Assembly: GCA_937943665.1 (NCBI GenBank)
Contig: CALEAR010000029.1
Coordinates: 1-5,726 of the forward strand
Direction of reading: 5' to 3'
DNA: 5,726 nt
Source: an uncultured Alcanivoracaceae bacterium
GTDB lineage: Bacteria; Pseudomonadota; Gammaproteobacteria; Pseudomonadales; Alcanivoracaceae
In this document: one piece after another, positions 1-5,726 of the stretch
Layout: each line of letters opens with the position of its first letter
Numbering within the stretch: the first letter of the stretch is position 1
Translations under genes and position numbers: made by a program
The notes under the pieces: generated by a model
What the model was told of the DNA's origin: nothing
The model's database searches: none
What the model saw: the letters and a program-made list of their open reading frames with translations, nothing else

Positions 1-30
1 GCTTACGAGGAGAGCTGTTATTTTGCGCAT
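1..30 (-). CDS. Possible 5' end of a leftward gene (first 10 codons, partial)
   Basis: Read on the minus strand from an ATG at 28-30, the ten codons that remain give MRKITALLVS. A Met, two basic residues and then a hydrophobic run is how many exported or lipoprotein signal peptides begin. The gene would lie downstream of purT on the same strand with an 86-base gap. The upstream sequence is A-rich (AAAGAAAA) but has no clear Shine-Dalgarno match, so the start is weak. Two plus-strand frames are also open from the left edge, one stopping at 49-51 and one near 71-73, so the 3' end of a rightward gene cannot be excluded. No function can be assigned. Confidence 0.25.
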   Translation of the reverse strand, partial: MRKITALLVS

Positions 31-116
31 AGGTTTTCTTTGCTTGGTTGAAGAAGGCATGAGTTCCAAGTGAGTGTATGGAAGTAAGGCTAAGGAATAA
101 TTGGCGGTCACTACCA

Positions 117-1304
117 TTACTCCTTAATAACCACCTTCACCGCACTGCTCGCTCGCTTGGCTTTGGCCCGTGCTTCCTCGATGCTTTCCGCCTTAGCCAC
201 AGCCACACCTAGGCGGCGCTCGCCATCAATATCGGGTTTGCCGAACAGACGAATGTCCGTATCGGGTTCGGCAAGGGCTTGGTTAAGGCCGCTAAAGCTA
301 ATATTGGTGCCTTTGCCTTCGGTAATAATCACCGAGGAAGCCGAGGGGCCGCGCTGTTCAATGAAAGGAATGGGCAGGCCTAAAATGGCGCGGGCGTGCA
401 ATTCAAACTCGGAAAGGTTTTGTGAAATCAGCGTTACTAAGCCTGTGTCGTGGGGGCGAGGGGACACTTCGTTAAAATACACTTCGTCATCTTTAACGAA
501 AAATTCCACACCAAAAACGCCACGGCCACCTAATGCGTTGGTGATTTTTGCGGCCATGTCTTGGGCTTTTTCCAGTGCCACAGCGCTCATGGGTTGAGGC
601 TGCCAAGATTCGCGATAATCGCCTTTTTCTTGGCGGTGGCCAATGGGCGCACAAAAGGAAGTGCCGCCTTCGTGGCGTACTGTGAGCAGGGTAATTTCGT
701 AATCAAATTCCACTAAACCTTCTACAATTACCTCGCCTTCGCCACTGCGGCCGCCTGTTTGTGCGTATTGCCAAGCGGCTTCCACTTCCTCTGCGGTGCG
801 AATAATGCTTTGACCCTTGCCCGAGGAGGACATAATGGGTTTTACCACGCAGGGTAGGCCCACTGCTTCCACGGCGGCGAGGTATTCCTCATGGTTGGCG
901 GCAAAGCGAAAGGGGGAGGTGGTAAGCCCTAGCTCGGTGGCAGCTAAATGACGAATGCCTTTGCGGTTCATGGTGGTGCGGGTGGCAAAGGCCGTGGGAA
1001 TCACATGAAAGCCTTCCTCTTCGAGCTTTACCAGCACATCGGTGGCAATGGCTTCGATTTCGGGCACTATGTAGTGGGGTTGTTCTTGGCGTACCAGAGC
1101 CTCAAGGGCGGGGCCATCGAGCATGGAAATCACATAGTGGCGATGAGCCACCTGCATGGCGGGCGCGTTGGGGTAGCGGTCCACGGCAATCACTTCGCAG
1201 CCAAGGCGCTGCAATGCAATGGTCACTTCTTTACCGAGTTCGCCGCTGCCGAGCAGCATCACTTTGATGGCATCTGTGGTTAAGGGGGTGCCGAGTGTTG
1301 TCAT
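117..1304 (-). CDS. purT: Formate-dependent phosphoribosylglycinamide formyltransferase (GAR transformylase 2)
   Basis: PurT is a cytosolic ATP-grasp enzyme that makes formylglycinamide ribonucleotide (FGAR) from GAR, formate and ATP, the folate-independent route for the third step of de novo purine synthesis. The 395-residue product is close to the usual 392. Seen in order: the N-terminal motif [12 protein letters not shown] (15-26), EIEAIATD (82-89), the ATP-grasp Lys155 with the SSGKGQ loop (160-165), [14 protein letters not shown] from residue 223, the Mg-binding acidic residues Glu267 and Glu279, [12 protein letters not shown] with Asp286, and C-terminal Lys356 and Arg363-Arg364. These positions match the E. 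coli enzyme as I remember it, with one residue inserted before the last group. An ATG six codons upstream (1320-1322) is in frame but has no ribosome binding site. The ATG at 1302-1304 has AAAGGA five bases upstream and gives MTTLGT, like MTLLGT in E. coli, so I chose it. The gene is divergent from tadA, and no convincing terminator follows it. Confidence 0.97.
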   Translation of the reverse strand: MTTLGTPLTTDAIKVMLLGSGELGKEVTIALQRLGCEVIAVDRYPNAPAMQVAHRHYVISMLDGPALEALVRQEQPHYIVPEIEAIATDVLVKLEEEGFHVIPTAFATRTTMNRKGIRHLAATELGLTTSPFRFAANHEEYLAAVEAVGLPCVVKPIMSSSGKGQSIIRTAEEVEAAWQYAQTGGRSGEGEVIVEGLVEFDYEITLLTVRHEGGTSFCAPIGHRQEKGDYRESWQPQPMSAVALEKAQDMAAKITNALGGRGVFGVEFFVKDDEVYFNEVSPRPHDTGLVTLISQNLSEFELHARAILGLPIPFIEQRGPSASSVIITEGKGTNISFSGLNQALAEPDTDIRLFGKPDIDGERRLGVAVAKAESIEEARAKAKRASSAVKVVIKE

Positions 1305-1309
1305 GTGAG

Positions 1310-1315
1310 TCCTTT
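1310..1315 (-). promoter_or_regulatory. Ribosome binding site of purT, deciding the start
   Basis: AAAGGA on the minus strand lies five bases before the ATG at 1302-1304. The competing in-frame ATG at 1320-1322 overlaps nothing purine-rich upstream (CCTTAACCACAAA), so this site favours the 395-residue PurT over a 401-residue version. Confidence 0.75.
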
Positions 1316-1333
1316 GAATCATTTGTGGTTAAG

Positions 1334-1350
1334 GCAGCAAAAGGTGCTGC
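1334..1350 (-). other. Perfect 6-bp hairpin in the purT leader
   Basis: GCAGCA (1334-1339) and TGCTGC (1345-1350) form a perfect stem around a five-base loop. If the promoter proposed at 1368-1396 is right, the hairpin lies in the untranslated purT leader, about 30 bases before the start codon. No T-run follows it on either strand, so it does not read as an intrinsic terminator. It may stabilise the message, take part in translational control, or be chance. Confidence 0.4.
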
Positions 1351-1367
1351 GCGATAACGAAGCCACT

Positions 1368-1396
1368 ATCATACTATGCGGCATGGCTTATGCCAC
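1368..1396 (-). promoter_or_regulatory. Candidate sigma-70 promoter for purT
   Basis: On the minus strand the -35 candidate GTGGCA (1391-1396; four of six consensus bases) is followed after 17 bases by the -10 candidate TATGAT (1368-1373; five of six). Transcription would start near 1361 and leave a leader of about 57 bases before the purT ATG. This is the best promoter match in the gap by eye. No scoring was possible. Confidence 0.45.
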
Positions 1397-1397
1397 A
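1377..1397. promoter_or_regulatory. Imperfect palindrome over the purT -35 region, possible operator
   Basis: TGCGGCAT (1377-1384) and ATGCCACA (1390-1397) are inverted copies with one mismatch out of eight pairs, around a five-base centre. The core GGCAT / ATGCC is perfect. The palindrome covers the candidate -35 element and most of the spacer of the purT promoter, where a repressor would act. It does not match the enterobacterial PurR box (ACGCAAACGTTTGCGT), so no regulator is named. It also lies about 50-70 bases upstream of tadA and could affect that gene. Confidence 0.35.
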
Positions 1398-1448
1398 TGA
1401 AAAAACCTTTTAAGAAGGCAGAGCAATCAATGCAATTAGGTGCAATAG

Positions 1449-1922
1449 ATGCAGCAAGAGGATGAGTTTTGGATGCGGCGTGCCCTTGCCTTGGGGCGGC
1501 AGGCGGCAGAAAACGGTGAAGTGCCCGTGGGGGCCGTGGTGGTGATGGAAGGGCGAGCCGTGGGTGAAGCCTATAATCAGCCCATTACTCAGCAAGACCC
1601 AAGCGCCCATGCGGAAATATTGGCACTGCGCCAAGCTGCCAGCGTGGTACAAAACTATCGGCTTTCCGGGGCCACTTTATACGTGACTATTGAGCCCTGC
1701 ACCATGTGCTTTGGTGCACTTATGCATGCACGCATAGGGCGTGTGGTGTATGGCGCTTCAGAGCCACGGGCTGGAGTGTGTGAAAGCCAATTACAATTGC
1801 CTGAGCAACGCTTTTATAACCATCGCATAAGGGTGCAGGGTGGTGTGCTGGCTGAGGAGTGTGCTGCTCAAATGCGGGCGTTTTTTGCGCAACGGCGTAA
1901 GGCTAAGGCGCCATCGCCATAA
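1449..1922 (+). CDS. tadA: tRNA-specific adenosine deaminase (wobble A34 to inosine)
   Basis: TadA deaminates adenosine 34 in the anticodon of tRNA-Arg(ACG) to inosine, so that one tRNA reads the CGU, CGC and CGA codons; it is normally essential and cytosolic. The 157-residue product is slightly shorter than the E. coli protein (167). The zinc-dependent cytidine/deoxycytidylate deaminase fold is shown by EVPVGAVVV (24-32), the HAE motif with zinc ligand His54 and catalytic proton-shuttling Glu56, and PCTMC with zinc ligands Cys84 and Cys87. QNYRL (68-72) and HARIGRVVYGA (93-103) are typical of TadA. The basic tail (RRKAKAPSP) is short. The ATG at 1449 is preceded by a modest AGGTG six bases upstream, and an in-frame stop lies just before it (1446-1448), so no longer start exists. 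The last 20 bases overlap the 3' end of mltF on the other strand. The gene is divergent from purT. Confidence 0.97.
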   Translation: MQQEDEFWMRRALALGRQAAENGEVPVGAVVVMEGRAVGEAYNQPITQQDPSAHAEILALRQAASVVQNYRLSGATLYVTIEPCTMCFGALMHARIGRVVYGASEPRAGVCESQLQLPEQRFYNHRIRVQGGVLAEECAAQMRAFFAQRRKAKAPSP

Positions 1923-3321
1923 GGCGCGCATTGTTGCCCCAGTGCTGCTCTGCCCATAGTAGGGCTTGGTAGTAATGCTGCACTGCTTCCACATAATACA
2001 CTGCCTGTGCGCCGCCGCGAGCATAACCGTAGCGGGCGTGTTGGTAGTATTCCGGTTGGGTGAGTAAGGGTAAACGTTTAGCCACCTGTGCCCAGCTGTC
2101 TGGGTTATCGCCTTGCTCCGCGGTGAGTCGACGGGCATCGAGCAAGTGGCCATAGCCGGCGTTATAAGCCGCAAGGGCCATCCAGGTTCTATCGGGTTCG
2201 TTTATGGTTTCAGGCATGCGGTGGTGAATGCCCGCTAAGTAGGCGGCGCCACCATCAATACTAGCGGTGGGGTCACTTCTATCTGTGACTCCCATTTCGC
2301 GCGCCGTGGGTTGTGTGAGCATCATTAGCCCTTTCACACCCGTGGGGCTCACCGCATTAGGGTCCCAGTGGGATTCTTGGTAACCCACGGCGGCAAGCAG
2401 CAGCCAATCGAAGCCGTGTTTTTGGCCCGCACGCTGAAAATCATCACTGTAGTGTTGTAGGCGCTGCTGCCAATGTTCTTTGAACGCCCGTGAGGCATAT
2501 AAGTTAAAGCGCTCTGTGGGGGTGAAGTGGTGCTCTGCAAGCTGTGCTAGATGTTGCTGCTGTTGTTGGGCAAAGTGGGTTAAGTAGCTGACTAAGGCGT
2601 CATTATCAAAGCGGTTATGTTGCGCCACATGCCAAGCGATGGGTTGGTGCTGCAGGGTGGGGCCAACTTTTAATTCAGGAAAGAAGGGGCTTAAACGTTG
2701 AAAGTGCTGTTGGCTCATTAAGGCGTAATCATAATGGCCTTGTGCCACGGCGTGTAATACATCCTCGGGGGCGGCGGAAGGCAACAGTGTCACCGTTAGT
2801 GGGTTTAGTGTGCTGGGTAAAGTTTGATCGAAGGTACTTTTAATGCCCTTTAGTAAGGTTAAATCCTCTGCAGAGGGGGCTTGAGTTTGGCGTGGTAGTA
2901 CAGCCACCAAATCAAAGGTGTAATAAGGCACGGCATCGCTGTGCAAGGTGTGGGCGCTAAGCTCTGAGGAAATCAGATCTACTTCCCCCGATTCTAAGGC
3001 TTGGCGTAAGGCAGTGGGGGTGTCATAGGGGCGCACTTGTAAAGAAAGGCCTAAATCCTCCGCTAAGGCTTGGGCGGCTTCATAATCAAAACCCACGGCA
3101 TCGTGCTGGCGTTCTTGGTAGCTAGCGGTGGTTTTTAATAAACCTAAGGTGAGTTGGCCTTGTTTTTGTAACTCGGTGAGCCGATTTAAGGGCGTTTGTT
3201 GCTGAGAGGCTGTGGGGGTTGCCGCATAGGGAAGCACGCCAACGAGAGCAATAAAGGCTAAAGAAAGCAAAATACCAAAGCAGCGCTGTGGCATTGTTGA
3301 TGATGAAGTGAATGTTTCCAT
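1903..3321 (-). CDS. mltF: Membrane-bound lytic murein transglycosylase F
   Basis: MltF cleaves the MurNAc-GlcNAc bond of peptidoglycan and forms 1,6-anhydromuropeptides; it acts in the periplasm at the membrane. The 472 residues show a signal segment (hydrophobic about 14-34, no lipobox), a solute-binding family 3 domain (about 52-266) that in this family can bind muropeptides, and a C-terminal SLT family 1 domain (about 297-420). In the SLT domain, YQESHW (314-319) carries the catalytic Glu316, followed by SPTGVKGLMMLT (325-336), SIDGGAAYL (354-362), AAYNAGYGH (384-392) and YGYARG (431-436). A glutamine-rich stretch, QQQQQ (252-256), lies at the end of the binding domain. The protein ends about 50 residues earlier than the 518-residue E. 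coli MltF, which has a long C-terminal tail. AAGGAGG just upstream favours the ATG at 3319-3321 over the later ATG at 3292-3294. mltF is divergent from purL and convergent with tadA, as in E. coli. Confidence 0.95.
   Translation of the reverse strand: METFTSSSTMPQRCFGILLSLAFIALVGVLPYAATPTASQQQTPLNRLTELQKQGQLTLGLLKTTASYQERQHDAVGFDYEAAQALAEDLGLSLQVRPYDTPTALRQALESGEVDLISSELSAHTLHSDAVPYYTFDLVAVLPRQTQAPSAEDLTLLKGIKSTFDQTLPSTLNPLTVTLLPSAAPEDVLHAVAQGHYDYALMSQQHFQRLSPFFPELKVGPTLQHQPIAWHVAQHNRFDNDALVSYLTHFAQQQQQHLAQLAEHHFTPTERFNLYASRAFKEHWQQRLQHYSDDFQRAGQKHGFDWLLLAAVGYQESHWDPNAVSPTGVKGLMMLTQPTAREMGVTDRSDPTASIDGGAAYLAGIHHRMPETINEPDRTWMALAAYNAGYGHLLDARRLTAEQGDNPDSWAQVAKRLPLLTQPEYYQHARYGYARGGAQAVYYVEAVQHYYQALLWAEQHWGNNARLMAMAP
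1908..1927. repeat. Short GC-rich inverted repeat at the tadA/mltF convergence point
   Basis: GCGCC (1908-1912) and GGCGC (1923-1927) are inverted copies around ten bases and span the overlapping 3' ends of tadA and mltF. A hairpin here would form in both transcripts. The stem is only five pairs and no T-run follows on either strand, so a bidirectional terminator is possible but unproven. Confidence 0.25.
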
Positions 3322-3325
3322 GCGG

Positions 3326-3332
3326 CCTCCTT
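3326..3332 (-). promoter_or_regulatory. Strong ribosome binding site of mltF, deciding the start
   Basis: AAGGAGG on the minus strand is a full Shine-Dalgarno match four bases before the ATG at 3319-3321. The alternative in-frame ATG at 3292-3294, which would give a more compact signal peptide (MPQRCFG), has no purine-rich site before it. The spacing of four bases is a little short. Confidence 0.7.
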
Positions 3333-3480
3333 CCTCTCGCGTACAATAGCGAAGGTGTTGTGCTTGGATGGGCGTATTGTAAATAAATGTTACATGATGG
3401 GGAAGGGAAGATGTCTAACAATAAGGCATGTCTTCGCGCAGCAATGGCGCCAGTGTAATTTTTTCCCACAAATCTGCTGC

Positions 3481-3496
3481 GTTTTTGGTGAAAAAC
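3481..3496. repeat. Inverted repeat just upstream of the possible purL -10
   Basis: GTTTTT (3481-3486) and AAAAAC (3491-3496) are perfect inverted copies with a four-base centre, GGTG. The repeat sits immediately before TATTAT (3500-3505), so a protein bound here would cover the purL promoter region. It shares only the GCGTTT edge with the PurR box and is not called as one. Confidence 0.3.
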
Positions 3497-3551
3497 ACGT
3501 ATTATATCGCCTTGCAAAATCCCTCCCGAGACTAACTGGAAGCGCTTAATT

Positions 3552-5726
3552 ATGTTCATTTTCCCTGGTTCTTCTGCACTCCCAACCTTTCGCCAACAAC
3601 AGCTGCTTGAAAAGCTGCCGCAGTTGGAATCCATTACAGCTAATTATGTGTATTTTGTGGATGCTGAATCCCTCGATACGGAACAGCGCCGACAGGTAAC
3701 TTCCCTGTTGTGCCAAGGCGATGGTGTGGAAATCGGGAATGAGGATGGAGATATTGTGCTAGTGCCACGTAAGGGCACACAAACCCCTTGGTCTTCACAG
3801 GTAACGGATTATTTCCGTGATCATTTAGGTTTAACTCAAATTAAGCGTGTGGAACGTGGCTTGGCGTACCATGTGCAGCTGGTTGAGGGAGCGGATCTTC
3901 AAACGGTAATTGAGACATTGCGGGATCCTTTGACGCAAGATGTGCTGGCGAGCTTAGCCCAAGCAGAGGTTCATTTTCAGGTGGGGGAGCCTGGCCCCTT
4001 AACACGTATTCCTGTGATGGAATCTGGTCGTCAGGCACTGGTGGATGCCAACAAAGAGCTCGGTCTGGCCTTAGCAGAGGATGAAATTGATTACCTGCTA
4101 GCGCGTTTCACTGAGTTAGGCCGCAACCCCACTGATGCGGAGTTAATGATGTTCGCCCAGGCGAACTCAGAGCATTGCCGCCATAAAATTTTTAACGCTA
4201 GCTGGCGTATTGATGATGAAGAAGCGGAGAAAAGCTTATTCGGCATGATCCGCAATACACACCAAACCCATCCAGGTGAAGTGCTATCCGCTTATAAAGA
4301 TAACGCCGCAGTCACACGAGGCTATGCTGCGCCGCGTTTTTTCCCACACCCGGATTCTGCTGAGTATCACGAGGTGTTAGAACCTGTGCACTTGGTGATG
4401 AAGGTGGAAACCCATAACCACCCCACAGCTATTGCACCGGTACCCGGCGCGGCCACAGGAGCGGGGGGTGAAATTCGTGATGAGGGTGCCACAGGCCGAG
4501 GCGCTAAGCCTAAAGTGGGGCTCACCGGCTTTTCTGTGTCTAACCTCCGCATTCCTGGTTTTGAACAGCCTTGGGAGGAAGATTATGGCGCTCCCGAGGG
4601 AATTGTCTCGGCCTATGATGTGATGTTAAGCGGTCCCGAGGGCGGTGCGTCTTTTAATAACGCTTTTGGACGCCCGAATGTGTGTGGGTATTTTCGAACC
4701 CTAGAGCTCAAAGCTCCAGGTATTAATGGGGAAGAGGTGAGGGGATACCACAAGCCCATTATGATTGCAGGGGGCATGGGGAATATTCGTGAACAACACG
4801 TGGAAAAGGGTGAAGTGCCCGCAGGTGCCCATGTGATTGTGTTGGGTGGCCCAGCCATGCTGATTGGGCTAGGTGGTGGCGCTGCCTCCTCAGTGGATAC
4901 CACGGAAGAGGGCGCTAAGTTAGATTACGCTTCTGTACAGCGCGCTAACCCCGAAATCGAACGTCGTTGCCAAGAGGTTATTGATCGCTGCTGGGAGTTA
5001 GGCGAGCGCAACCCCATCACCTCTATTCATGATGTGGGTGCAGGTGGGCTTTCCAACGCATTGCCGGAACTAGTGCATGATGCTGGTCGTGGTGCCAAGC
5101 TAGAGCTGCGCGCAGTGCCAAGTGCGGACCCAAGCTTAAGCCCAGTGGAAATCTGGTGTAACGAAGCTCAAGAGCGCTACGTATTGGCGGTGAAGGATGA
5201 AGATCTCGCCACCTTTAAAGCCCTGTGTGAACGTGAGCGTGCTCCCTATGCTGTGCTAGGTGTGGCCACCGAGGAAGAGTACTTAGAGGTGTCGGACGAA
5301 CTACTGCAAGAGCCCACGGTGGATTTCCCCTTGGATGTGATCTTCGGTAACGCGCCAAAAATGGAGCGCGAATTTTACCGCAGTGATTTCCAGCGCCAGC
5401 CCTTTGATATTCAAGATATTTCACTAAGTGATGCCGTTAGCCGTGTGTTACATCTGCCCAGCGTGGCCAGCAAAAACTTTTTGATCACCATTGGGGATCG
5501 CAGCGCCACCGGTTTAGTGGCGCAGGATCAAATGGTGGGTCCTTGGCAAATTCCTGTGGCGGATTGTGCGGTGACCTTAAGCAGTTACACCAGCTACACC
5601 GGTGAAGCCATGAGCATGGGTGAAAGAACCCCTGTGGCTTTAGTGAATGCGCCGGCGGCCGGTCGTATGGCGGTGGCAGAATCCCTCACTAACTTAGCTG
5701 GCACCAATATTGGTGATATTGGCCGC
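3552..5726 (+). CDS. purL: Phosphoribosylformylglycinamidine synthase (FGAM synthase), 5' part
   Basis: PurL converts FGAR, glutamine and ATP to formylglycinamidine ribonucleotide (FGAM), the fourth step of purine synthesis, in the cytosol. The reading frame is open from the ATG to the last base (725 codons). This is the large single-chain proteobacterial type of about 1,290 residues, so the rest of the second FGAM-synthase half and the whole C-terminal glutaminase lie outside the window. Seen: a PurS-like N-terminal domain (1 to about 140) with PWSS and RLERGLAYH-like motifs; the linker motif [13 protein letters not shown] (204-216); [11 protein letters not shown] (286-296); [17 protein letters not shown] (301-317) of the first half; LGGGAASS (440-447); [12 protein letters not shown] (492-503); [15 protein letters not shown] from 533; and TIGDRSATG (646-654) with VGPWQ (662-666) opening the second half. 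No frameshift was found on translating the whole stretch. GGAAG at 3538-3542 supports the start, and [10 protein letters not shown] aligns with the E. coli N-terminus. Confidence 0.97.
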   Translation, partial: MFIFPGSSALPTFRQQQLLEKLPQLESITANYVYFVDAESLDTEQRRQVTSLLCQGDGVEIGNEDGDIVLVPRKGTQTPWSSQVTDYFRDHLGLTQIKRVERGLAYHVQLVEGADLQTVIETLRDPLTQDVLASLAQAEVHFQVGEPGPLTRIPVMESGRQALVDANKELGLALAEDEIDYLLARFTELGRNPTDAELMMFAQANSEHCRHKIFNASWRIDDEEAEKSLFGMIRNTHQTHPGEVLSAYKDNAAVTRGYAAPRFFPHPDSAEYHEVLEPVHLVMKVETHNHPTAIAPVPGAATGAGGEIRDEGATGRGAKPKVGLTGFSVSNLRIPGFEQPWEEDYGAPEGIVSAYDVMLSGPEGGASFNNAFGRPNVCGYFRTLELKAPGINGEEVRGYHKPIMIAGGMGNIREQHVEKGEVPAGAHVIVLGGPAMLIGLGGGAASSVDTTEEGAKLDYASVQRANPEIERRCQEVIDRCWELGERNPITSIHDVGAGGLSNALPELVHDAGRGAKLELRAVPSADPSLSPVEIWCNEAQERYVLAVKDEDLATFKALCERERAPYAVLGVATEEEYLEVSDELLQEPTVDFPLDVIFGNAPKMEREFYRSDFQRQPFDIQDISLSDAVSRVLHLPSVASKNFLITIGDRSATGLVAQDQMVGPWQIPVADCAVTLSSYTSYTGEAMSMGERTPVALVNAPAAGRMAVAESLTNLAGTNIGDIGR

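Larger units (their letters stand above)
3322..3551. promoter_or_regulatory. Divergent mltF-purL intergenic region
   Basis: These 230 bases must hold the promoters of both mltF (leftward) and purL (rightward). On the minus strand, TACAAT (3376-3381) is a good -10 match for mltF and would give a leader near 48 bases, but its -35 position (TTCCCC) is poor. On the plus strand, TATTAT (3500-3505) or the overlapping TATATC is a possible purL -10, again without a good -35. Two inverted repeats lie in the gap: TGTAA / TTACA at 3378-3394 and GTTTTT / AAAAAC at 3481-3496. No tRNA, small gene or recognisable riboswitch was seen. GGAAG at 3538-3542 is the purL ribosome binding site, nine bases before its ATG. 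Confidence 0.5.

Noticed and set aside
91..126. TAAGGA / TCCTTA inverted repeat around the purT stop codon, considered as a terminator
   Set aside because: The loop is 24 bases, the stem is AT-rich and short, and there is no T-run after it in the purT direction.
157..597. 146-residue plus-strand open frame inside purT
   Set aside because: It lies entirely antisense to purT, which is conserved over its full length; the frame is open because of the codon bias of the opposite strand.
948..1283. 111-residue plus-strand frame rich in Gly and His inside purT
   Set aside because: It is an antisense shadow of the conserved N-terminal half of PurT, with no ribosome binding site noted or recognisable motif.
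1401..1418. Terminator-like CCTT / AAGG stem followed by six T on the minus strand
   Set aside because: The stem is only four weak pairs, and no leftward gene ends upstream of it; it lies in the divergent purT-tadA gap.
1791..2174. 127-residue minus-strand frame over the tadA/mltF junction
   Set aside because: It is out of frame with mltF, whose catalytic domain is intact in this stretch, and antisense to the end of tadA.
3378..3394. TyrR box
   Set aside because: The spacing is one base short of the TyrR consensus, and mltF and purL are not known TyrR targets; kept only as an unnamed repeat.
3436..3464. GCGC repeat followed by a six-T run in the mltF-purL gap
   Set aside because: A four-pair stem with poor spacing, and no rightward gene ends before it, so there is nothing to terminate.
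3471..3500. PurR operator upstream of purL
   Set aside because: Only the GCGTTT edge fits the 16-base PurR consensus; the central CG and the second half-site are missing.
3122..3634. 170-residue minus-strand open frame across the start of mltF, the gap and the start of purL
   Set aside because: It overlaps the well-supported starts of two conserved genes, and its translation shows no domain or motif and has a low-complexity, arginine-, serine- and histidine-rich look.

Overview
The window looks like chromosomal housekeeping DNA from a gammaproteobacterium. All four main proteins (PurT, TadA, MltF, PurL) read as close relatives of the enterobacterial and pseudomonad versions. The tadA / mltF / purL order, with tadA and mltF convergent and mltF and purL divergent, matches the arrangement I recall from Escherichia coli. 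GC content is moderate and the same across the genes by eye, and nothing suggests recent transfer. I cannot assign a genus; a marine or environmental gammaproteobacterium would fit, but that is a guess.

Layout, left to right. Bases 1-30 may hold the first ten codons of a leftward gene that leaves the window (weak call), followed by about 86 bases with nothing convincing. purT (117-1304, minus) encodes formate-dependent GAR transformylase. A 144-base divergent gap follows, carrying a plausible purT promoter, an imperfect palindrome over its -35 region and a leader hairpin. tadA (1449-1922, plus) encodes the tRNA-Arg adenosine deaminase. It converges on mltF (1903-3321, minus), a periplasmic lytic transglycosylase with a solute-binding-like domain, and their 3' ends overlap by 20 bases. 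A 230-base divergent gap separates mltF from purL (3552 to the window end, plus), FGAM synthase, of which 725 codons (a little over half the usual protein) are present and intact.

Functionally, purT and purL encode successive steps of de novo purine synthesis: GAR + formate + ATP to FGAR, then FGAR + glutamine + ATP to FGAM. They flank a tRNA-editing gene and a cell-wall gene that have no known link to purines. The four genes lie on alternating strands (-, +, -, +), so none is co-transcribed with its neighbour in this window and any coordination must come from separate promoters.

I found no mobile element, CRISPR array, tRNA, rRNA, toxin-antitoxin pair, defence gene or other sign of an undescribed system. 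The observations worth a second look are small: regulatory palindromes in the two divergent gaps, the overlapping convergent 3' ends, and an MltF whose sensor half looks much less conserved than its catalytic half.
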